From: Synechococcus sp. SP2 MAG
GTDB taxonomy: Bacteria > Cyanobacteriota > Cyanobacteriia > PCC-6307 > Cyanobiaceae
DNA length: 36,190 bases
Direction of reading: 5' to 3'
NCBI GenBank assembly: GCA_030756895.1
Contig: JAVBIX010000034.1
Span: forward strand, 1 to 36,190
Shown here piece after piece: positions 6,904 through 16,170 of the stretch; positions within the stretch are counted from its first letter, which is position 1; every line of letters begins with the position of its first letter. The notes below the pieces were generated by a model. The model searched no databases. It was not told the origin of the DNA and saw only the letters and a program-made list of their open reading frames with translations. The position numbers and the translations under genes were made by a program.

Positions 6904-7932
6904 TCACGTGAACGTGCCGAATAGCTGTTTGGGCTGGGCATCTAATTGTTGAATAAGTGAGTCGCCATCGCTCCGTCCTTTGCCTTCGAGCTGTGCAGCA
7001 CGAACCAGGATCGGACATCCACTTGTGCTGATCACGATGCCGATTCCCTTGACACAGTCGAGCACGATTCCTGGTGGATCACCTCCTGTGGACCAGCGCC
7101 CGATGAGTGGGTGTATCTCGGCAGGGAGCTCCTCTTTCAGTCGTTCGATGAGCGGTTCGCAATGCAGAAGTTTGAGTCGTTTGTTATTCCAAATCGTTAC
7201 TGCATTGGGATAAAGCGCCATCACTTTGCGGTGAATGGTGAGTGCTGAGGCGGACCAGTCAATCTGGTGGTCTTGTTTGGTGAGCATGCGGGCGTAGCTC
7301 GTTTCTCCAGGGCGATCGGCTTGGTCGCTCACCTTGAGCCTTGCTCTGCGTTCGGGCTCGCTTCCATGTCCTGCTGATTCAATTAAGGGCATGGCTTCCA
7401 CCATGAGATCAGCGGTGAGAGCGCTCATGCGTTCAGCCAGGGTGTGGCCGTTATCGAGCAACCCAATCGGTAGGTTTCGCTCAATCAGAACAGGGCCAGT
7501 GTCGAGTCCCTCTTCCATCGCCATTACACCCACGCCAGTTTCAGGATCTCCTTCGAGCAGCGACCACTGAATCGGTCCGGCACCGCGCCATCGAGGGAGC
7601 AGAGATCCATGGCCGTTCCAGCAGCCCAGCGGCGGTTGATCCAGCACACTTTTAGGCAAAATTTGCCCAAAGGCCACCACCACGGACAGGTCTGCTTTGA
7701 GCTCAGCGAGTTGCTCTTGGCAGCTTTCGTCCTGCTTGATCCGTTGCGGCGTGAATACTGTCAAGCCCATCTCAAGGGCTTTGGCCTTCACGGGCGATGG
7801 AATCAATGTCTTCCCGCGCCCCCGACGTCGATCCGGTTGGGTGACTACTCCCACCAGCGTATGGCCGGCTTGCTGCAGTGCCACCAGTGTTGGCACTGCA
7901 TAGTCGGGTGTCCCCCAGAACAAAATGTTCAT
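6904..7932 (-). CDS. fmt: methionyl-tRNA formyltransferase
   Basis: 342 residues from ATG 7932. It transfers formyl from 10-formyl-THF to Met-tRNAi for translation initiation. The catalytic triad matches the E. coli enzyme by position: Asn106 and His108 in CWNGHGSLLPRWRG, and Asp144 in EGLDTGPVL. The N-terminal MNILFWGTPDYAVPTL and the loop QPDRRRGRGK are typical. The C-terminal domain (from about residue 210) has the usual beta-barrel motifs SYARMLTKQD..IDW and HRKVMALYPNA. It lies 10 bases after tldE as the last gene of the minus-strand block and ends 10 bases from the convergent helicase gene. No anomalies. Confidence 0.96.
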   Translation of the reverse strand: MNILFWGTPDYAVPTLVALQQAGHTLVGVVTQPDRRRGRGKTLIPSPVKAKALEMGLTVFTPQRIKQDESCQEQLAELKADLSVVVAFGQILPKSVLDQPPLGCWNGHGSLLPRWRGAGPIQWSLLEGDPETGVGVMAMEEGLDTGPVLIERNLPIGLLDNGHTLAERMSALTADLMVEAMPLIESAGHGSEPERRARLKVSDQADRPGETSYARMLTKQDHQIDWSASALTIHRKVMALYPNAVTIWNNKRLKLLHCEPLIERLKEELPAEIHPLIGRWSTGGDPPGIVLDCVKGIGIVISTSGCPILVRAAQLEGKGRSDGDSLIQQLDAQPKQLFGTFT

Positions 7933-7942
7933 CGATGAGGGC

Positions 7943-9310
7943 TCAGGCTTCGCCTGTTATCGCTAGGCCATCCACCCAAACATGGGGTGAAACGCCTTGA
8001 TGGGTCACCACTTCGTTTGGTTCTAAGTGAACAATCCCTTTAAGAACGTCTCGGATGTCGCCAGCGATCGTGGCTGCTTCCACAGAGATGCGCTCTCCAT
8101 CCTTCACGAGCCAGCCATCAAACGGAAGAGAGAAGGCTCCTTGGCTGGCCTTTACGCCTGCATGGAGTGCATTCAGGCTTTCGATCAACACGAAAGTCTC
8201 GCTCGCGTTGCGGTGGTCGAGTTGTTCCGCTGGCTGACTAGATCCTTTGCTTGAGCTCACTTCAAACCAATCGGGTCCAACGGAGACTTTGGCTCCTAGT
8301 CCGGCGTGACCAGTGGGATGCACACCAAACTGACGTGCCGTGGCCTCGGAATGAAGCAGATTCTCCAACGTGCCGTTGCCAATTAAGCAGAGACGTTTGG
8401 TTGGTGTGCCTTCTCCATCAAAGGCAGCTGCTCCAACATGAGCGGGGTGCAAACCGTTGTCGTGCAAATTGAAAAATGGCACGGCGAGTTGTTGGCCAAG
8501 CGATTCCTTGTTGCTCAGGCTGACGCCATCCAGAATGGATCTGGCATTCATCATGCTGCTGAAGGCACCAAGAAGGTCTAGGAATGCCTCCGGTGTGAAA
8601 CAGACCAAATATCGACCGGTATCGATCGGTTGGTAGTTGAGATGGCTGATGGTGCGTTCGGCTGCTTCCTGAATGCAGCCACCGAGGTCAAGATCAGCAC
8701 TGCCAAGAGCTACACGAACCGCCCCACCGCTGCGTGGTTTTCTACCGCTTTCTTCAGCGCGGGCATAGAGGTAAAGGCTGGCTTGCGTTCGTTGCATATG
8801 GCGCAGAGCCCCCTCGCTGTTGAGGTAGATCCGCTCGCTATTGCCTTCGCTTAAACCGTTGTATGGGACGGTTTCAATCGCAGGGTGTTTGGCAAGCAAC
8901 TCACCTTCTACATCTTTCAGAGTGCTGAGCAACGTCTGAATGCTCTGAGAGGGTTTAAGCGGCCGATCAAGCTCTGGGATCGGTGCAGTGGCCAGTGGCG
9001 AAAAGCCGGGGATGTCTTCAGCGTTGCCAAAGGAACTGGCCTGATAAGCGCCCTTCAGGGCTTTTTCGAGTCCTCCCGGTGAAAGGTCAGACGTGCTTGT
9101 CACCCCAACCAGTCCTTGCTCATTCCAAACGCGCACCGTGATCGAGCTGCGTTGAGCCGCCTTCATTTGCTTGGCTTCACCCCGATCCACTTGAACCGAA
9201 GCATTCATGCCTCGACTGGCTCCAAGATCCCACTGACGAATCCCGTCCCTGGTTGCTAGGGCGTGGAGCTGATCCCGCAGCTCCTGCACATTGAGAGGTG
9301 TATGGGTCAT
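7943..9310 (-). CDS. tldE: TldE/PmbA-family metalloprotease subunit
   Basis: 455 residues from ATG 9310. TldE pairs with TldD to form a heterodimeric zinc protease that trims peptides (microcin B17, CcdA in E. coli). TldE is the non-catalytic partner and lacks the HExxxH metal motif, as is the case here. Family features include the N-terminal region around SITVRVWNEQGLVGVTSTSDLSP, the middle DLGGCIQEAAER, and the C-terminal GWLVKDGERISVEAATIAGDIRDVL with LAITGE at the end. It begins two bases after tldD ends, so the two are translated together. In cyanobacteria the pair's natural substrate is unknown; processing of ribosomally made peptides is possible. Confidence 0.92.
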   Translation of the reverse strand: MTHTPLNVQELRDQLHALATRDGIRQWDLGASRGMNASVQVDRGEAKQMKAAQRSSITVRVWNEQGLVGVTSTSDLSPGGLEKALKGAYQASSFGNAEDIPGFSPLATAPIPELDRPLKPSQSIQTLLSTLKDVEGELLAKHPAIETVPYNGLSEGNSERIYLNSEGALRHMQRTQASLYLYARAEESGRKPRSGGAVRVALGSADLDLGGCIQEAAERTISHLNYQPIDTGRYLVCFTPEAFLDLLGAFSSMMNARSILDGVSLSNKESLGQQLAVPFFNLHDNGLHPAHVGAAAFDGEGTPTKRLCLIGNGTLENLLHSEATARQFGVHPTGHAGLGAKVSVGPDWFEVSSSKGSSQPAEQLDHRNASETFVLIESLNALHAGVKASQGAFSLPFDGWLVKDGERISVEAATIAGDIRDVLKGIVHLEPNEVVTHQGVSPHVWVDGLAITGEA

Positions 9311-9312
9311 GG

Positions 9313-10776
9313 TCAGCGGCCTCCCACCGTGATCGAATCAACCTTGATGTGGGGTTGCCCCACCGTGACAAAAATGCTGCCGCTCACCGATCCGCAGTAG
9401 CCAGCAGCCAAATCGAGATCGTTGGCACACATGGAAATCCTTGGCATCACTTCCTTGGCTTCACCGATCAGCGTTGCTCCCTTTACGGGACGGCCGAGTT
9501 GGCCGTTCTCAATGATGTATCCCTCTTCCACAGAGAAATTAAATTGGCCAGTTGGTCCCACGCTTCCACCGCCCATGGACTTGCAATACAAGCCACGGTC
9601 GACCGATTGGATCAGTTCATCGGTGCTGTGGGGACCTGCAGCGATATAGGTGTTGCGCATGCGGCTCGCAGCTGCGAAGCCATGGTTTTGCCGCCTTCCG
9701 CTACCGGTACGTGCATGACCGGTTCGCAGTTCTCCGGCGCGATCACTCAGGAATCCTTTTAAGACGCCCTGCTCGATTAAGACCGTGCGCTGTGATTCCA
9801 TCCCCTCGTCGTCCATGGACAGGGATCCAAAGGCGCCGGTGCTGAGACCTTCATCAATTGCGGTCACGGCAGGGTTGGCAATCGTTTTTCCAACTTGATC
9901 GGCAAACGGGGTTGTGCCGCGTTCCACCTGGGTGGTTTCGAGTAGGTGGCCGCAGGCTTCATGGAAGATCACGCCACCAAATCGATTCGCGAGGACCACG
10001 GGCATCTGTCCTCCGTCTACGTAATCGGCATGAAGCATGGTTGCTGCACTGCTGCACACTTCATTGGCCGCTGCATCCACATCCCATTCCCGTAAATCAT
10101 CCGGGCGGTCGCTAGATCCAAATCGTCGAGCAATGCTGGCGCGATGCTCGCCTTCTGCTGCTAACACGCTGAGACCACTGGACTGGTGCAGGCGGATATC
10201 GCGGGCGTAGGTCCCATCACTCGCAGCGACAAGAACCTCTTGCCAGTCGCGTGAAAAGCTGCCGCGACGCACCTCAAGGTGCTGTCCAAGCTGATCGAGT
10301 CGTGCTGTTCCTTCCAGCAGTCGTTGCGTGATTTCGCTGAGTTCAGGTGACTGAGCAAGCCAGGCGTCTTTCTTGGCCCCAAAATCTCTGAGCTGACGGA
10401 GTCCTTCAAAGCCTCGCTCATGTTGAAGAGCGTTGTGCTCCAATTCGAGCATGGCCAAGGCTTGATCAAGGGCTTGGGCGAGACCGGATTCACTGAGATC
10501 GTTCGTGCTCACGAATCCGTCTCGATGTCCAAGGAAGACGCGGATTCCAGCGCCCATTCCGAAGGATGGAGACACACTCGTGATGCGCTCCTGTTCTGCA
10601 AGAACTCCTATGTGATCTGTGCGTTCTAGGAACACTTCAACCAGATCAGCGCCAGCACGAACCCCTGTCTGAAGGAGCGTTTCCAGGCGATCTTTCCAGG
10701 GTGTGTGGCTCGGATCCAGAGTGAAGGTCTGGTTAAGAGCGGGATGGGTTTCGACCAAGCCCCTCGTCTGCGTCAA
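9313..10776 (-). CDS. tldD: TldD metalloprotease catalytic subunit
   Basis: 487 residues from ATG 10776. It is the catalytic half of the TldD/TldE protease. The zinc motif HExxxH reads HEACGH at 272-277, and a cysteine in AAGYCGSVSGSIF near the C-terminus is the likely third ligand, as in TldD. Other family features are FGGVIFHEACGHLLET, GSLSMDDEGM and GGGSVGPTGQFNFSVEEGYII. The start is well placed: ATG 10776 precedes VETHPALNQTFTLDPSHTPW, and upstream is a 61-base gap to acsF on the same strand. TldD and TldE are side by side in the order tldD-tldE. Confidence 0.94.
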   Translation of the reverse strand: MTQTRGLVETHPALNQTFTLDPSHTPWKDRLETLLQTGVRAGADLVEVFLERTDHIGVLAEQERITSVSPSFGMGAGIRVFLGHRDGFVSTNDLSESGLAQALDQALAMLELEHNALQHERGFEGLRQLRDFGAKKDAWLAQSPELSEITQRLLEGTARLDQLGQHLEVRRGSFSRDWQEVLVAASDGTYARDIRLHQSSGLSVLAAEGEHRASIARRFGSSDRPDDLREWDVDAAANEVCSSAATMLHADYVDGGQMPVVLANRFGGVIFHEACGHLLETTQVERGTTPFADQVGKTIANPAVTAIDEGLSTGAFGSLSMDDEGMESQRTVLIEQGVLKGFLSDRAGELRTGHARTGSGRRQNHGFAAASRMRNTYIAAGPHSTDELIQSVDRGLYCKSMGGGSVGPTGQFNFSVEEGYIIENGQLGRPVKGATLIGEAKEVMPRISMCANDLDLAAGYCGSVSGSIFVTVGQPHIKVDSITVGGR

Positions 10777-10837
10777 CCTTGATTATGGAGAATCGCGGTG
10801 GAAATCGGAGACAGAGGCTCCAGTTAATTGCCAGCTC

Positions 10838-11923
10838 TCAACGAACGCTTGGGTGGTATCGCTCGCTGCGAATCGGTGCCATCAAGAAAAGGGATGCCAT
10901 CTGAGCGCCGTTGGCCACCCAATGGGGAAGCTTGCGTAGCAGTTTGATGGGTGCAGGAGCTTGCGTTGCATCCACGGCGCTGAGCGCAGCGTTGTTGTTC
11001 ACCAAGCGTTCTAGACCATTGAAAAAGCGTGGATTCTTGACATCAAGAACAACTGGAAACACCCGTGCAGTGTTTTCGTTGGTTTTGTCGATGACCAAAC
11101 GGTCGTATTCACGAGCATCCAGACCCAGCGATTCGTAAAACTCCTTGCGTGCCACATCACGCACATACATGGTGGCAAACACCGCTAAAAGAAAGAAACG
11201 GCACCACAGTCGTGCGCGCAATCCCCTAACAGTGTCTGGCTGAGATTTCATCAATGCGTCAAAGAAATCACCGTGGCGATTTTCGTCTTGACACCAATTC
11301 TCGAAGAAGTTGAAGATCGGAAAAATCTTGCAGTCGGGATTTTGTTCAAAATGGCGGAAGATAGTGATATAACGCCAGTAACCAATTTTTTCAGACAGAT
11401 ATGTGGCGTAAAAAATAAATTTTGGTTTGAAGAATGTATAGCTCTTACTGGCTGTTAAGAAGCCAAGATCCAGTTGCAGGCCAAAATCGCTCATTGACTT
11501 GTTGAGGAAGCCAGCATGCCGCGCCTCATCACGGGCCATATGCGAGAAGCATTCGGCGAGTAGGGGATTTTTGGTTTTGATCCGACGGCTGAGCTCTTTG
11601 TAAAGCAAAAACCCGGAAAACTCAGACGTGCAACTTTGTTCTAGAAATTCAACGAATACTTTGCGAGTTTCTGGGTCAAGCTGATCTGCCGCCCCATCAA
11701 ATTCGCCATTGCGAACAAAGTGATGGCGGTTGTAATCCTTTCGAAACTCTTCGCAAATGGCTTCTAGTTCTGCCTCATTCGGACGCAGATCCATGGCGGC
11801 CATCGCCTCGAAATCTGTCGTGTAAAAACGAGGGGTCAGGATTGTGTCCTTCTCCGGGTCTTTCGCCGTAACGTTGGACCCTGGTGCTGCTGTGGCTTCC
11901 GTCACGGCTGTTGGAGGCACCAT
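10838..11923 (-). CDS. acsF: aerobic Mg-protoporphyrin IX monomethyl ester oxidative cyclase
   Basis: 361 residues from ATG 11923. AcsF (CycI, ChlA) is the di-iron oxygenase that closes ring E to give protochlorophyllide in chlorophyll synthesis at the thylakoid. Iron ligand motifs are clear: [20 protein letters not shown] (92-111), DEARH (132-136) and DENRH (213-217). The region [19 protein letters not shown] is highly typical. The first 30 residues are Ala/Thr/Val-rich and disordered, as in other marine Synechococcus AcsF. It lies downstream of DUF2996 and upstream of tldD in the same direction, with gaps of 74 and 61 bases that could hold promoters. Oxygen-dependent activity implies aerobic chlorophyll synthesis. 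Confidence 0.96.
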   Translation of the reverse strand: MVPPTAVTEATAAPGSNVTAKDPEKDTILTPRFYTTDFEAMAAMDLRPNEAELEAICEEFRKDYNRHHFVRNGEFDGAADQLDPETRKVFVEFLEQSCTSEFSGFLLYKELSRRIKTKNPLLAECFSHMARDEARHAGFLNKSMSDFGLQLDLGFLTASKSYTFFKPKFIFYATYLSEKIGYWRYITIFRHFEQNPDCKIFPIFNFFENWCQDENRHGDFFDALMKSQPDTVRGLRARLWCRFFLLAVFATMYVRDVARKEFYESLGLDAREYDRLVIDKTNENTARVFPVVLDVKNPRFFNGLERLVNNNAALSAVDATQAPAPIKLLRKLPHWVANGAQMASLFLMAPIRSERYHPSVR

Positions 11924-11997
11924 CGATTGCGTCAGTCACTACGACTCATCGTAGGTCGCCCTCCGGTAACGAACAGCCCAGTGTTACGACCTCTCAG

Positions 11998-12447
11998 TTA
12001 ATTCCCACCCAGCCATTTTTGTCCGTTCAGCCGCTGCAGCAATCGCGACTGGAGAAGGGCCAGGTTGATGCGCTTCTCATCGATCAAAAAGGATTCCAAC
12101 AGGCTTGGCTCCGTTCCGGATTCTGCAAGCGCAATCGTTTTACCGGATGTAATCGAATCCGATTCAAAGCAGACCCAGAACCGCCGATCGCCAGGTAATT
12201 CACCGGCGACCATCCAGCAATTGCCTCCTACAACAGGACGGTCCCCTTCGATCAGATCGATCGAAGCGGTGATCTGATGATTTGTGCTCAGCGCTTTGCT
12301 GAGGGATGGGATGAGATCGTCCTTGATGAACGCCTGAAAGGGCTTGTCCTCCAGCTTGGGCTTCGGAGCAGGTTTTGCTGCCGGCTTGGCCGCTGGTTTG
12401 GCATCTGCTTTGGCTGCAGCTTTGGCTGTTTCGGGAGTTTCGCTCAC
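11998..12447 (-). CDS. DUF2996 family protein
   Basis: 149 residues from ATG 12447. The first 35 residues are a low-complexity Ala-Lys-Pro tract (KADAKPAAKPAAKPAPKP) that is probably disordered and basic. The folded part starts at KLEDKPFQAFIKDDLIPSLSKAL and includes DRPVVGGNCWMVAGELPG and RRFWVCFESDSITSGKTIALAESG. This matches DUF2996, a family found in cyanobacteria and plastids; plastid relatives are annotated as chloroplast proteins (one is implicated in PSII assembly). It lies directly upstream of acsF in the same direction, which fits a photosynthetic assembly role, although that is inference from context. No signal or membrane segment. Confidence 0.85.
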   Translation of the reverse strand: MSETPETAKAAAKADAKPAAKPAAKPAPKPKLEDKPFQAFIKDDLIPSLSKALSTNHQITASIDLIEGDRPVVGGNCWMVAGELPGDRRFWVCFESDSITSGKTIALAESGTEPSLLESFLIDEKRINLALLQSRLLQRLNGQKWLGGN

Positions 12448-12492
12448 CGGACTTTGATTGCTGGGCGAACTGTAGACAGCCCAGGGCTCTCT

Positions 12493-13029
12493 CTACCAAT
12501 CATCGCCAATCTGTTGATTCCAGTCGTCGGGATCAGTCGATGCTCCTCCCCCTGCATCGGCAGCAGATGGATTGGCCTGTTGTTCCTTTGGCTGGATGGG
12601 GTTGGTGTCTTTTGATTGGGTTGGTGTTGCTTTGGCCTGGCTGCCTCGATGCACCACTCTGAAGGGCACTGAGACGGTTGGGGCTGGATCGCGCACGTCA
12701 CGTTCAGGCCATGGCGTGGGTTGAGCCGGTCTGGCCTGATGTTGTTGCTCACGAGGCAACGGCTCTTGAAAATCGGGCCCTTTTGCCGGCCGACGAACCT
12801 CTCGGCGCAGCACAGGATTCGAGGTCACCATCGCCAATCCAGCTACAGCGCTGACCCCTGATCCCAGGACCGTAGCGACCGCGATCCAGGCACCAATGGG
12901 CAATGTGGGCAATCTCCATGTGAGCACCCGCAACGATGACGCTTGTCCGAGATTGAGTGAGGCGATCAACAACATCAACACCACCGGACTCAGACAAGGA
13001 ATCAGCAGCAAGCGTTGAAAGGGTGTCAT
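12493..13029 (-). CDS. two-helix membrane protein with a long disordered tail
   Basis: 178 residues from ATG 13029, whose ATGA overlaps the stop of ubiX. Two hydrophobic helices (about residues 6-25 and 39-63) form a hairpin. A long Pro/Gln/Arg-rich tail follows (VRRPAKGPDFQEPLPRE) and then a Ser/Thr/Ala stretch. It ends in STDPDDWNQQIGDDW. The tail's TDPDDW is also found in the protein at 2731-3537. I recall similar tail-ended proteins in Synechococcus genomes next to acsF, of unknown function. It could be a thylakoid or plasma-membrane anchor whose tail docks partners (inference). Start at the overlap is favoured over TTG 13047, which would lie within ubiX. Confidence 0.75.
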   Translation of the reverse strand: MTPFQRLLLIPCLSPVVLMLLIASLNLGQASSLRVLTWRLPTLPIGAWIAVATVLGSGVSAVAGLAMVTSNPVLRREVRRPAKGPDFQEPLPREQQHQARPAQPTPWPERDVRDPAPTVSVPFRVVHRGSQAKATPTQSKDTNPIQPKEQQANPSAADAGGGASTDPDDWNQQIGDDW

Positions 13030-13670
13030 GGCTGGCGACCCTGCCAACGTTTCAGAGGACTTAAATCTTCGCCGAGGGAATCGAAGAGTCTCACCACTAA
13101 GAAATCAACCATCTCGCTGAGATTTTGGGGCTGGCTGTACCAGGCAGGGATGGGTGGTGCAATTCTTGCTCCCGCCTCAGCCAGAGCTGTGAGATTGCGG
13201 AGATGAATCAGGCTCCATGGCATTTCTCTAGGGGCCAGCACCAGTGGTCGTCCTTCCTTGAGATGAACATCAGCACAACGTTCGAGCAGATCACTGGCCA
13301 CTCCGGCCGCAATACGCCCGACGGTGCCCATCGAACAAGGAACAATCACCATGCCTCGGGTTGCCACACTTCCACTGGCAATCGTTGCGGCTTGATCTCC
13401 CCATCGATGGCAAATCAATGATCCTGTTTCAACATTCAACCGCGATCTCCAAAACCGCTCCTGAAGCGCAGGGTCGACGGGAACCTGGATGGATTGTTCG
13501 GCGAGCCAAACCTCATGAGCCCCCCGGCTCATGATCAGGTGAACGCTGCGGTCCTGTTGAAGCAAAAGTTGTAGGGCCCGCTCAGCAAGCGGTTGGGCTG
13601 AGGCGCCGCTCACCCCTAAGACATAGGGACGATCAGGTTGCTCCAAGAAGGACACGCCCCTAACCCTCAC
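13026..13670 (-). CDS. ubiX: flavin prenyltransferase UbiX
   Basis: 214 residues from GTG 13670 (GTG 13655 also possible). UbiX joins dimethylallyl phosphate to FMN to make prenyl-FMN, the cofactor of UbiD decarboxylases; in cyanobacteria these serve plastoquinone synthesis. Visible features: VLGVSGASAQPLAERALQLL with the flavin-binding GxSGAS turn, ATRGMVIVPCSMGTVGRIAAG (phosphate site), and RPLVLAPREMPWSLIHLRNL with the conserved APRE.P. The start overlaps the end of the RNB-fold gene by 11 bases and its stop overlaps the next ATG, so it sits in a translationally coupled chain. No UbiD is present in the window. Confidence 0.93.
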   Translation of the reverse strand: MRVRGVSFLEQPDRPYVLGVSGASAQPLAERALQLLLQQDRSVHLIMSRGAHEVWLAEQSIQVPVDPALQERFWRSRLNVETGSLICHRWGDQAATIASGSVATRGMVIVPCSMGTVGRIAAGVASDLLERCADVHLKEGRPLVLAPREMPWSLIHLRNLTALAEAGARIAPPIPAWYSQPQNLSEMVDFLVVRLFDSLGEDLSPLKRWQGRQP

Positions 13671-16044
13671 TCACGGCCACAGGCATTGGTGACTCGTCTT
13701 GTTGTGCTTGTTCTGGGGTCATCACGATGTCTAGGTCGATCTGATTGCGCAGGACGTCCACCTTGGTTACCCGAACCGTGACGGGATCTCCAAGTTTGTA
13801 AACCCGGCGATTACGGCGACCCACAAGCCGGTTTTGGCGCGAGCGATATTCGTACCAATCGTCGTTTAAGGAGCTGACATGCACCAGACCCTCCACCATG
13901 GAGGGGGCAATTTCCACGAAGAATCCATAACTCTGAACGCCGCTGATCACTCCTTGTTGTTCATGATCGAGCATCGGTTCGGCGCTTCGTGCTTGAGCCA
14001 TCGCAATGACATCTCTGCGTAGCTCTGTCTGCTGGCGACGCCGAGAATTAAGCCGTTGCAGTTGGCGTTCTTGGAGAAGCTCCTGCAAGCGTTGTTGGAG
14101 CGACCCGCTAAACAGCGGCCAAGACAAGCTTGAAGCGGCACCTTTACTGCCCAGGTTGACCGTTTCTTTCTGGCGAACGCTGGGACGATCCTTGCCATCA
14201 TTGAGCAGCTGACACAACACCTGCTGGTTCAATAAATCGGCGTAATGCAGGCCGGGACAGCACCAAGGAGCCAATAAGGGAGTCGATCCATCCTGAGCAG
14301 GAGATGACATCTCATCAGAGTCGTTTGCAGTGTCAATGGCCTCAAGACAGTCTTCTGTCTCAGTTGCTGATCCATCGTCTTCACCGGCGAGTGCGATGTG
14401 CTTGGCCTTTGCCTGGATCAGGCGGTACTGGGGATCCGGGAGGGTGTGTCGCAGCTGCAGATTGAGCACCCGTCTCGATGGGCTTGCGATCAAGGCTTGT
14501 GCGAGTTCGGATGCTGAGGTGGTGCCCTCTTCATCGAGAGAAAGAGGCAGCTCTAAGGCAATGGCTGCTTTGGCGACATCATTCAGAGGTCCACTGTCGG
14601 GATCATTGGCTTGCAGCACCAGAGCTGGAAGATTGAAATCCAGGCAATGCTCAGTCCAAGTGGCATGAGCTGCTCGCAGAAACACAGCCAAGATTGAAAA
14701 GGGATCCTCGTCCCTCAGCGGTTCAATCCACTGCCGGTTGCCACCATCAGGTTCGGTGGCTCGCAGGTCTCCCAGAGTTTCCAAATTGGGTGTTGGGAGA
14801 TCCAATTCGATTTTGCCCTGTCTTAGATCTGCGGCGTGAAGAGCTTTGGCGCAAAAGATCAGAGTCTCGAGTTGTCCGATTTGATCTTTGATCGATTTGA
14901 GTGCTGCTGGGATGGCACGAGATCGGGGCTTGCGCCCCGCCAAAGCAGCCAAAGCCTCCGACGTCACTTCAGCGACAGGTCGAATCTGAGTCAGACAAAA
15001 TTCCCAGCCGCGAGCTTCGCCTTCAGCATCGAGATCAATACGAAGACTCACCGCTGATTGTGAGTCTCCAACCTTGAAAGCGGCCGCTTTGGAGATGTTG
15101 GCGCTCAGCAACGGGATCCATTTATTGCCCAAACAAAGCGCTTCGCTTTGTTCGCACAGCCATTGATCAAGACTGTTGCCGGGGTTCACGCGTTCTGCGA
15201 CAGCAGGGGCATGAATCCACAACTGGGTTCCACCGTCATGGGGGATGACATGGACTGCAGGCAGGAGGGGGGCACCATCAATCTCCCAGTTGTTCAGTAA
15301 TAAACAGGGCTGATCGGTGAGGTCTTTGCGTCGTTTATCTGCTGGAGCCTTAATCGTTGTTCTTGGGGCACTGGCCCTGGAGTGCAAATGGGCCTTGGTG
15401 AGTAGGAGATCGCGATCAGCATCGACACCGCCGTTGAGTGGCAGCGAACGGGCCACATGGCCGCGGGCTGGGTGTTGAGCGATCGGGTATCGATCCAGCT
15501 GCACTTCCACCACTGATGTGACTGGTCCCTCGAGTTGGTAGTCGCTATCTCCCTCGGGTAGCTCGATAGAGGCGAGAAGACGATCATCGAGAGGAACGGC
15601 GAGCAGTCGTTCATCTTGTTGCTCCACTTGGGCCAAAAGACTCGTGGTTGCCCTTTGCAAAATGCATTGCACCCCGCCCTCTGGAGATCGACGACGGCCT
15701 GCATCACGGATGATGCGCACCAACACTCGGTCACCATTCCAAGCGTGATTCAGCTGATGGTCACGGATGTAGATGTCTTCGTCGCCGTCATCACGAATGG
15801 CAAAACAGAACCCTTTGCTGCTGCAGCGCAAACGGGCTTCAATCAAGCCGATGTCGTCGCTTCGGGAGACCGAACTCTCCTCTTCAAGGTTCAGTACACC
15901 AAGGCGATCAAGGCCCTTCAGCGCAATGCTGAGTGACTGTTTGTCGGCTCTGTTGGTTAGACGGAGAATCTTCTCGAGTTTGCTGACCTCAAGTGAGCCG
16001 TCTTGGGGGACCTGGTCGAGAAGGTCGGCGACCGTGAATTTCAT
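13660..16044 (-). CDS. RNase II/R-family protein with a degenerate RNB catalytic site
   Basis: 794 residues from ATG 16044 (the frame opens earlier at 16089, but MKFTVADLLDQVPQDG is the natural start). Domain order follows RNase R: winged-helix N-terminus, cold-shock OB domains (SSKGFCFAIRDDGDEDIYI), RNB-like core, C-terminal S1 domain (ISGVQSYGFFVEIAPSMVEGL abbreviated, then DPVTVRVTKVD). The core seems inactive. Where active enzymes have IDGEDARDFDDA, this has IDGAPLLPAVHV (255-266), losing the metal-binding Asp cluster; where they have TSPIRRYPDL, it has CCPGLHYADL. RNA binding may remain, giving a decoy or regulatory role (inference). Annotation as an active exoribonuclease would be unsafe. 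It overlaps ubiX by 11 bases. Confidence 0.85.
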   Translation of the reverse strand: MKFTVADLLDQVPQDGSLEVSKLEKILRLTNRADKQSLSIALKGLDRLGVLNLEEESSVSRSDDIGLIEARLRCSSKGFCFAIRDDGDEDIYIRDHQLNHAWNGDRVLVRIIRDAGRRRSPEGGVQCILQRATTSLLAQVEQQDERLLAVPLDDRLLASIELPEGDSDYQLEGPVTSVVEVQLDRYPIAQHPARGHVARSLPLNGGVDADRDLLLTKAHLHSRASAPRTTIKAPADKRRKDLTDQPCLLLNNWEIDGAPLLPAVHVIPHDGGTQLWIHAPAVAERVNPGNSLDQWLCEQSEALCLGNKWIPLLSANISKAAAFKVGDSQSAVSLRIDLDAEGEARGWEFCLTQIRPVAEVTSEALAALAGRKPRSRAIPAALKSIKDQIGQLETLIFCAKALHAADLRQGKIELDLPTPNLETLGDLRATEPDGGNRQWIEPLRDEDPFSILAVFLRAAHATWTEHCLDFNLPALVLQANDPDSGPLNDVAKAAIALELPLSLDEEGTTSASELAQALIASPSRRVLNLQLRHTLPDPQYRLIQAKAKHIALAGEDDGSATETEDCLEAIDTANDSDEMSSPAQDGSTPLLAPWCCPGLHYADLLNQQVLCQLLNDGKDRPSVRQKETVNLGSKGAASSLSWPLFSGSLQQRLQELLQERQLQRLNSRRRQQTELRRDVIAMAQARSAEPMLDHEQQGVISGVQSYGFFVEIAPSMVEGLVHVSSLNDDWYEYRSRQNRLVGRRNRRVYKLGDPVTVRVTKVDVLRNQIDLDIVMTPEQAQQDESPMPVAVSEG

Positions 16045-16170
16045 CGGAGCGTGCAAGAAACCGGCCTTCAGGACCGGGAGTTGAATCAAAACCGTTGCAC
16101 TCGAAGAGTTGGTAATGCAATCAGTAATGACAAATCAACTCTAATCGTCCGTCTGAACGCAATCCCCCTC

